Of a DNA stretch of 47,800 bases, positions 43,273 to 47,800 are shown piece by piece. The notes beneath the pieces are model-generated. The model searched no databases, had not been told where the DNA came from, and saw nothing but the letters and a program-made list of their open reading frames with translations. A program made the translations under genes and the position numbers. Positions within the stretch are counted from its first letter, which is position 1, and every line of letters begins with the position of its first letter. Source of the stretch: Planctomycetota bacterium (GTDB lineage Bacteria; Planctomycetota; UBA11346); NCBI GenBank assembly GCA_007695355.1, contig REDX01000153.1:1-47800 (forward strand), written 5' to 3'.

Positions 43273-43347
43273 CTTCGTGCCCTTCGTGATCTTCGTGGTT
43301 TATTCAAAGGCGGATGGTTCACCACGAAGGACACGAAGAGCACGAAG
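43273..43347. repeat. CTTCGTG period-9 inverted repeat
   Basis: The left arm (43273-43299) has CTTCGTG three times at 9-bp spacing; the right arm (43321-43347) is its complement with CACGAAG three times. The arms are 27 bp and differ at only three positions, with a 21-bp loop. It fills the convergent gap after the aminopeptidase gene. It belongs to the same style of repeat as 5874-5985 but with a different core word. Confidence 0.8.
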
Positions 43348-43418
43348 GCTCAGAATGAATCCCGTGCATGGTGTCCTATCCGCGAAATAGCCATCATTAA
43401 AATCCCGCACCCCTGGCA

Positions 43419-44165
43419 TTAGGCCTCGGCATTTCCCTTGTCTCCAAAGCTATGGTAATTAAATTGAGCGAGGGCGGCCATAATCACGGTGGCATCGCTT
43501 TTGCTGGGGTGCCAGCGCTGCAGGAGTTGGCGAAATTCCCGCTGATAGCGTTCGCGTTGGGCTTCTGGCTCCGCCGATCGGAAGTAATTAAAGCGGCCGA
43601 GACTATTGACCCAGTGCTGTTCCAGTCGGCGCAGGGTGGCGATATCGCAGGGGCCTTTTAAGGCTTGGGGGGCAGTGGCGGCGGCGGCGTTCAGGCCAAC
43701 CAGGTGGTAGCCAATAATCGCCACCGCCTGGGCGAGATTATAGGAAGGATAGCTGCCGGGGGTGGCCAAATGCAGGCGGCGCTGGCAGCAGGCCAATTCC
43801 TGCCGCGTGAGACCATCGGCCTCGTTGCCAAAGACGATGGCGACGCGCCGGTAGCCCTGGTCTTGGACAAAGCTAGGGATGGCTGCTAAATCAAGGCTGG
43901 GGGCGGCCTCGGGATCCCGATCCCGGGCACTGGTGGCAATGGCGAGATCGCAGTCGCAGAGGGCTTCATCCAAGGTCTGGTGCACCGGTAGGCTGCTGAG
44001 GTGATCGCGCACATGATTGGCGAAGCGGCGGGCATCGGGATCATTGGGATCGCAGAGGGGTGCAACCAGATGCAGGTCATCCAGGCCGAGATTGGCGCAG
44101 CTGCGCATAATCATACCGAGATTGATCGGCCCTTGGGTGCGTACCAGAATTATGCGATAGCTCAT
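43419..44165 (-). CDS. trmJ: TrmJ-type tRNA/rRNA 2'-O-methyltransferase (SpoU family)
   Basis: A 248-residue SPOUT methyltransferase. Motif 1 is VRTQGPINLGMIMRSCANLG at the N-terminus; motif 2 is IVFGNEADGLT; motif 3 is YPSYNLAQAVAIIGYHL. Together they form the trefoil knot that binds SAM. TrmJ methylates the ribose at position 32 of some tRNAs; the family also contains rRNA enzymes, so the precise target is inferred. The C-terminal ~80 residues are helical, as in TrmJ. No ribosome site stands out before the ATG. Confidence 0.88.
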   Translation of the reverse strand: MSYRIILVRTQGPINLGMIMRSCANLGLDDLHLVAPLCDPNDPDARRFANHVRDHLSSLPVHQTLDEALCDCDLAIATSARDRDPEAAPSLDLAAIPSFVQDQGYRRVAIVFGNEADGLTRQELACCQRRLHLATPGSYPSYNLAQAVAIIGYHLVGLNAAAATAPQALKGPCDIATLRRLEQHWVNSLGRFNYFRSAEPEAQRERYQREFRQLLQRWHPSKSDATVIMAALAQFNYHSFGDKGNAEA

Positions 44166-44372
44166 GGCGGCATGCTCTACAGGGACTTTGCGAGTCCATG
44201 CGCAAGCTGGCGGGGCGAGATTTGTCCGGAAAATGCCGGCTGCATGTCTGTGGTCATTCGCTGGTCGCTGGGACAGATCGCCTATAGCGGAAGTTGGTGG
44301 TTCTCAGGGGGTATCTGCTTCCTCACCGCATCCTGTGCATTGACCATGGCTCTCAGCGGGGAACATGCAGCC

Positions 44373-44696
44373 ATGAGTGATGAAGATAAAGTGATCAAAT
44401 TCCCCGGTAAGTCCGCGGCCCCGAAGTCCACAAACGGTCCAGCGGCTCCGGCATCAGGCCGGGTGAGCCCCCCGGGCAGCGGGATGCTGGGCATTCCCGG
44501 CTTGAGTGAGGATCAGGAAAAAGCGATTCAGCACATCGCCAGCGGTGCCACCTTTGTCATGGTGGCGATTCAGCCCACCGACACCGGCGCCGATTTTTTC
44601 ACCGCCCTTGATGGCGAAGCTGAAGATCTGCGCAATGCCTATCCTCACCTCGATGGCGTCATCGCCCGCCTTTTCGATCGCCGCGGTCTCTCCTAG
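44373..44696 (+). CDS. Small protein of unknown function
   Basis: About 107 residues from the ATG at 44373. The N-terminal third is Pro/Ser/Ala/Lys-rich and probably disordered. The rest (GLSEDQEKAIQHIASGATFV, then MVAIQPTDTGADFFTALDG) looks like a compact alpha/beta domain. No signal peptide or membrane helix is seen. The frame is open for 124 codons further upstream, but that part overlaps the divergent trmJ. I do not recognise the family. Confidence 0.55.
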   Translation: MSDEDKVIKFPGKSAAPKSTNGPAAPASGRVSPPGSGMLGIPGLSEDQEKAIQHIASGATFVMVAIQPTDTGADFFTALDGEAEDLRNAYPHLDGVIARLFDRRGLS

Positions 44697-44792
44697 GCCC
44701 TCCTGCAATCATCGAAAAGATTGCCGTGAACAGCGAGCAACGATCAACCAAGGTCGGCCAGTCGAGCAGTCGTTATCCAGAACTGAAGGCAG

Positions 44793-44820
44793 TCTTTAGT
44801 CCATCGTCTTTCGTCCATCG
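44793..44820. repeat. Two tandem 14-bp repeats
   Basis: TCTTTAGTCCATCG is directly followed by TCTTTCGTCCATCG, one mismatch. It lies in the short convergent gap between the small unknown and the DUF1573-like gene. Confidence 0.5.
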
Positions 44821-44852
44821 ACAGTCGCCATGCGACCTTCCCTGATGCGGGG

Positions 44853-45368
44853 CTACTCCTCGCCTTCGCGTTCGATGGCGATGCGGATGAGTTGGCGGTG
44901 GGCTTGATCATCGGGGGTGACCACCACCAATTCGATAAAGCGCTGGCTCGGCAGGCGCTCAAGCATGCCAATGGCAATTTGCAGCGGAATCTCGATGGAT
45001 TCCCCGGGATCTAGGCGGCGAGGGATATTATCGGTAATGCGACAGGAGCGGCAGTGGGGATGCAATTGGGCGATGGCCCAGGGCTGCTGGCTGCTATTGC
45101 GGAGGGTGAAATGGGTGCTGCCCCGCCGCTCCCCACGGGCCAGCATGACCTGCGGCGGCAGTGGCGTAATGGTAAAAATCTGGGGATGGAGATTTTCTGA
45201 AGCGGCTTTATCCGCCGCCCCATGCTTAGCCAAAAAGGCGCTGGCGACGGGATCCTCGTCGCCGACGTCCGCGCCCTGGGGGTCTTCAGCGGCGCGTGGA
45301 CAACTGCAGCCGAGGAGAAAATAGAGAAGTATTGCGCAGGCGATGGCGCGCATCATGAAGGATGTCAT
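44853..45368 (-). CDS. DUF1573-like lipoprotein
   Basis: A 171-residue protein with a lipoprotein signal (ILLYFLLGC, Cys near residue 21). The mature part has an Ig-like fold of the DUF1573 type: THFTLRNSSQQPWAI, LHPHCRSC with two cysteines, then RLDPGESIEIPLQI. Such proteins are common, often secreted, in PVC and Bacteroidetes genomes; their role is unknown. Its start overlaps the stop of the upstream UPF0316 gene (ATGA), so translation is coupled. Confidence 0.7.
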   Translation of the reverse strand: MTSFMMRAIACAILLYFLLGCSCPRAAEDPQGADVGDEDPVASAFLAKHGAADKAASENLHPQIFTITPLPPQVMLARGERRGSTHFTLRNSSQQPWAIAQLHPHCRSCRITDNIPRRLDPGESIEIPLQIAIGMLERLPSQRFIELVVVTPDDQAHRQLIRIAIEREGEE

Positions 45369-46024
45369 TTGAGTGGTAGAATCGTCGGCAGTTCAGAGGT
45401 TCCGGGAACGGGTTTATTGGGGGGCAGATCTGGGCCTGGGTCATCCACCGGCGGCGGCGCCACTTCTCGGCGTCGGCGCAGCAGGCGGGTGAGAAGGTCT
45501 CCCTTTTCTGCTACTGGCAGCACCCCGGCACTAACAAAGCGCACATCTTGAAGATTGTAGAAGGCTTGGGGATTATAGGCCTGGATGACGGCGATGATTT
45601 TCGGCAGGTCGCGGCGGTGGACAATCAGGTAACAGACGCTTACCGGGCCACTGCTGCCGTGGGCGGGTACAATCGTAACCCCATAACCAAGTTGACGCAG
45701 GCCGATGGCCAGGGGGCTGGCGTCCTTGGCAGTGATCACCTGTACCCCAATTTGGCCTAAAGCCATCCAGCCTTGAATGGATACTCCCAGCCAATTACCC
45801 ACCGTGTAGCCGGCGGCATAGGCGAGAAAATTCCACCACTGATCCAACTGCGCCATTACCGCGCCGATGGCGGCCAGCCAGATGAGTACCTCAAAGAAGC
45901 CAAGAAGAGTGGCCGCGGTGCGCCGCTCGCGCGAGATCATTATAATGCGTACGGTGCCCAGCGAGACATCGCAGACGCGGGCAAAAAAGATCCCGATAGG
46001 GATCAGTAGCCACCATACATCCAT
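45365..46024 (-). CDS. UPF0316-family membrane protein (DUF2179/DUF5698)
   Basis: A 219-residue protein. Three hydrophobic helices (about 5-18, 38-58 and 65-85) carry the family pattern FFARVCDVSLGTVRIIMISR and FFEVLIWLAAIGAVMA. The soluble DUF2179-type domain follows (VSVCYLIVHRRDLPKI and YNLQDVRFVSAG). A Pro-rich tail of about 30 residues closes the protein. The family is of unknown function; the DUF2179 fold may bind a small ligand. It is coupled to the downstream lipoprotein gene. Confidence 0.88.
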   Translation of the reverse strand: MDVWWLLIPIGIFFARVCDVSLGTVRIIMISRERRTAATLLGFFEVLIWLAAIGAVMAQLDQWWNFLAYAAGYTVGNWLGVSIQGWMALGQIGVQVITAKDASPLAIGLRQLGYGVTIVPAHGSSGPVSVCYLIVHRRDLPKIIAVIQAYNPQAFYNLQDVRFVSAGVLPVAEKGDLLTRLLRRRREVAPPPVDDPGPDLPPNKPVPGTSELPTILPLK

Positions 46025-46040
46025 AAATTATCCAAACTTT

Positions 46041-46979
46041 TTAGAGGGACCAAGTAAAGCCAACAAGGGCTTCCTGGCGCAGGGAAAGGCTGTCGTAACC
46101 AAAGCCGCTCTCAGCTTTACGGGGCTCGGTTTCGTAATATGCGCGGGCGCTGAGACTGGCCACCAGCCAGGGGCTAATCTGCAAATCGATGCCGATCTCG
46201 GCCCAGGTGGTCATGTGGCCCAGATCATCGAAGGGGGCAAAGCTCTCGATTTCGAAGCGCCAGTCCACACCTTCGCGGAGATTGTTGGTGTAGGCTATGC
46301 GGGCCTCCAGGCCGACGTCGATATCTTTTTCGTCGCTGCTGAGGTCGCGCCCCCAGCGATGCTGGGCGCGTAGGCCGGCGCGGACCTCGAAAGTATCGGT
46401 AATCGGCAGGAAGATGTCTTTGTGGCGCTGGCCGTAGCCGGCTGAGATAAAGGTCAATCCGGGAGTGAGATGAGAGGACCCGTTGGGTTCTTCAAAGCTG
46501 GTTTGCACCCGACCGCTCAGATAGAGAAAATGAGGCCGCTCAAGGAAATGCAGGCCGCTAATATCGTAGCGGATCTCGTCGCTATTGGTGCGCCACCTGC
46601 TATCTTCTTCCTTCACCCGGCCATAGCGCAGACGTAGGCGCTGTTCCACCTCGTTGGCGCCTTCGGCCCAGGTCAGCGAGCCGTCTAGGCTGAGGCGGTA
46701 ACTGATGGCGTCTTCGGTAGAGCGAATGCTGCCATCGCGACTGCTGTCGGCATTGCGCGCGGCGCTTTGATTAAGGAAGAGTCCGAGGCGCAGACTGCGA
46801 CGCCAAGGATTTACGACCTCGTCGGCCTCTTCGCCATGGGCGGGGAGGGCCTCGGCAGCTAGGCCACTACCGGCCTCTTCGGCCTGGATGGCCTGGATGG
46901 CGGGCGATGCCATGAGCAGGGCAAGGGCGCAGGGAAGGGGGGCTTGAAGCCAAATCCGGGCATATCGGCGGTGTCGCAT
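46041..46979 (-). CDS. Outer-membrane beta-barrel protein, DUF3078-like
   Basis: A 312-residue protein with a signal peptide ending near AIQAIQAEE. The mature part is a run of alternating amphipathic strands (SLRLGLFLNQSAARN, YRLSLDGSLTWAEGANEV, EQRLRLRYGRVKEED) and ends with an aromatic strand ALVGFTWSL, as outer-membrane barrels do. The opening part resembles DUF3078. Function unknown; possibly a small porin. I chose the ATG at 46979, giving a proper signal peptide. Copy 2 of the structured element lies just upstream. Confidence 0.7.
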   Translation of the reverse strand: MRHRRYARIWLQAPLPCALALLMASPAIQAIQAEEAGSGLAAEALPAHGEEADEVVNPWRRSLRLGLFLNQSAARNADSSRDGSIRSTEDAISYRLSLDGSLTWAEGANEVEQRLRLRYGRVKEEDSRWRTNSDEIRYDISGLHFLERPHFLYLSGRVQTSFEEPNGSSHLTPGLTFISAGYGQRHKDIFLPITDTFEVRAGLRAQHRWGRDLSSDEKDIDVGLEARIAYTNNLREGVDWRFEIESFAPFDDLGHMTTWAEIGIDLQISPWLVASLSARAYYETEPRKAESGFGYDSLSLRQEALVGFTWSL

Positions 46980-47045
46980 AGCCGAAGAATCTGGGCCCTG
47001 ACAGCCCAGTACAAGCCCGGTCTCCCCCTGAGCGCCAGGGTGGCG

Positions 47046-47165
47046 CAAAGCTTGTCTGGAAAAGGAATGCCAGCTTCGCATGGCATGCTTTCAGCCCAAA
47101 AAAGCCCCCTTTCGGTTTTTTTTGCTGGCCGATCTGGAGATCGGCGCTCACGGGGACAAGCTTTG
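47046..47165. repeat. Dispersed structured element, copy 2
   Basis: The ends are perfect 11-bp inverted repeats, CAAAGCTTGTC (47046-47056) and GACAAGCTTTG (47155-47165). Inside: hairpin ATGCC/GGCAT (47067-47086), an A6/T6 hairpin closed by CC/GG (47098-47121), and a perfect hairpin GCCGATCT/AGATCGGC (47128-47145). It lies between the truncated gene at the window edge and the outer-membrane protein gene. Confidence 0.78.
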
Positions 47166-47218
47166 AGCTGCCCCGCCCTGCGCGCCCCTTCACAGAGGAG
47201 GCGGTGTTCGCTGCTGGG

Positions 47219-47800
47219 TTAGGACTCCGGGTCGATGCGGATTTGGCGGATGACCACCGATGAAACATTATTGGTGTTTAGGGCCTGGATTACTAATTCG
47301 ACAGGCGCTTCATTGGGGAGGGTGAAATCTTGCCGCGGCGCCTGATAGCCCACGCCGTTGACGGTAAAGGACACTGCCCTCCTGGCATCCATTTGGATGA
47401 CAAGATTCATCGGCCGACTGACGCGGGTATCCGGGCGAGGCAGGGGACTTGAGCGCAGTTGACCACCGGCATCAGTGATAACTCCGCCCATTCGCTGATT
47501 ACGGGTATCAAGCCCCAGTCGCACCGCCTGGCCGGCCTGTCGCAGCCCAATCATGACTAAGCTGCCGGCCTCTACCTGGAGATTCATCTCAACCTTGAAG
47601 GGGGGGGCTAAGGGCTGCTTGAGGGCCAGGGTAGGCATGAGAACTTCGCGCAAATCTTGTAAATTGTTCACCCTCGTATTGCAGTGCCAACGCAGGCCGT
47701 GCTCATGGGCGCTAAGGCCCTCGCCTTCAAACCACTGCAGGGCTTCCTGGCCACGCTCTGCAAGATTAATGGTTTGCGATAGGGGCAGGGTTGGCGAGCC
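47219..47800 (-). CDS. C-terminal part of an unknown protein (5' truncated by window edge)
   Basis: The reading frame is open to the last base, so the gene begins outside the window; 193 codons are visible. The final ~125 residues look like a beta-sandwich (VEMNLQVEAGSLVMIGLRQ, MNLVIQMDARRAVSFTVNG, VELVIQALNTNNVSSVVIRQ), similar in style to concanavalin-like or DUF1080-type domains. The preceding part is more polar, with ALQWFEGEGLSA near the edge. I do not recognise a family. A GTG at 47671 could mimic a start but the frame clearly continues upstream. Confidence 0.6.
   Translation of the reverse strand, partial: GSPTLPLSQTINLAERGQEALQWFEGEGLSAHEHGLRWHCNTRVNNLQDLREVLMPTLALKQPLAPPFKVEMNLQVEAGSLVMIGLRQAGQAVRLGLDTRNQRMGGVITDAGGQLRSSPLPRPDTRVSRPMNLVIQMDARRAVSFTVNGVGYQAPRQDFTLPNEAPVELVIQALNTNNVSSVVIRQIRIDPES

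Noticed and set aside
43273-43347. Possible CRISPR array from regularly spaced repeats
   Set aside because: Units are 7 bp at 9-bp period and arranged as an inverted repeat, with no spacers of CRISPR length and no cas genes.
1-47800. tRNA and rRNA genes
   Set aside because: I looked by eye for T-arm motifs and rRNA-like blocks and found none; a covariance scan could still reveal one.

Overview
The window looks like a chromosomal segment of a Gram-negative, fairly GC-rich bacterium. It encodes lipoproteins and Lgt, an ExbB/ExbD energy-coupling unit, an outer-membrane beta-barrel candidate and several secreted proteins. The mix (ExbB with a leader and two different ExbD proteins, RhaI-type rhamnose genes, a secreted CAP protein, a DUF1573-like lipoprotein, period-9 CTTCGTG-type intergenic repeats) recalls the Planctomycetes-Verrucomicrobia-Lentisphaerae assemblage. 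That placement is an inference from gene style and was not tested. No rRNA, tRNA, CRISPR array, complete insertion sequence or prophage was recognised.

Layout. 1-3.4 kb: the 3' end of an ABC sugar-binding protein, then a hybrid histidine kinase; both are visibly less GC-biased than what follows. 3.5-5.7 kb: SGNH hydrolase and GH1 beta-glucosidase (minus). 6.2-9.4 kb: a secreted unknown coupled to an alpha-oxoamine synthase (BioF/KBL type), facing a halogenase-like flavoprotein. 9.4-14.2 kb: secreted CAP protein, a NifU-like protein that has lost most scaffold cysteines, a strong bidirectional terminator, a PG_1098-type methyltransferase and lgt. 14.7-20.4 kb: a complete urea ABC transporter operon urtABCDE with a long leader, a hairpin after urtA, a Walker A substitution in urtE, and a trailing small protein that resembles the DNA-binding parts of IS3 transposases. 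20.4-26.5 kb: TPR lipoprotein, UDP-glucose dehydrogenase, dapD, ArsC/YffB-like protein, DoxX, lysyl-tRNA synthetase. 26.7-29.1 kb: exbB-exbD-exbD with a 283-bp hairpin-rich spacer. 29.2-33.5 kb: L-rhamnose operon (isomerase, aldolase, kinase) with a divergent AraC regulator. 33.6-37.3 kb: Hsp33, bioA, adenosine deaminase family protein. 37.8-40.0 kb: a large secreted protein of unknown function, again with lower GC. 40.2-47.8 kb: TrpB2, leucyl aminopeptidase, TrmJ-type methyltransferase, a small unknown, a DUF1573-like lipoprotein, a UPF0316 membrane protein, an outer-membrane barrel and a truncated unknown at the edge.

How the genes work together. Three metabolic modules are clear: urea uptake (no urease in view), rhamnose catabolism to lactaldehyde and dihydroxyacetone phosphate, and parts of biotin synthesis (bioA, possibly bioF) that are not clustered. 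The ExbB/ExbD unit could energise outer-membrane transport, but no TonB or receptor is present.

The most unusual signal is non-coding: two copies, about 9.6 kb apart, of a roughly 120-bp element whose ends are inverted repeats and which encloses three hairpins. The two copies differ by paired, compensating base changes, which points to conserved secondary structure.
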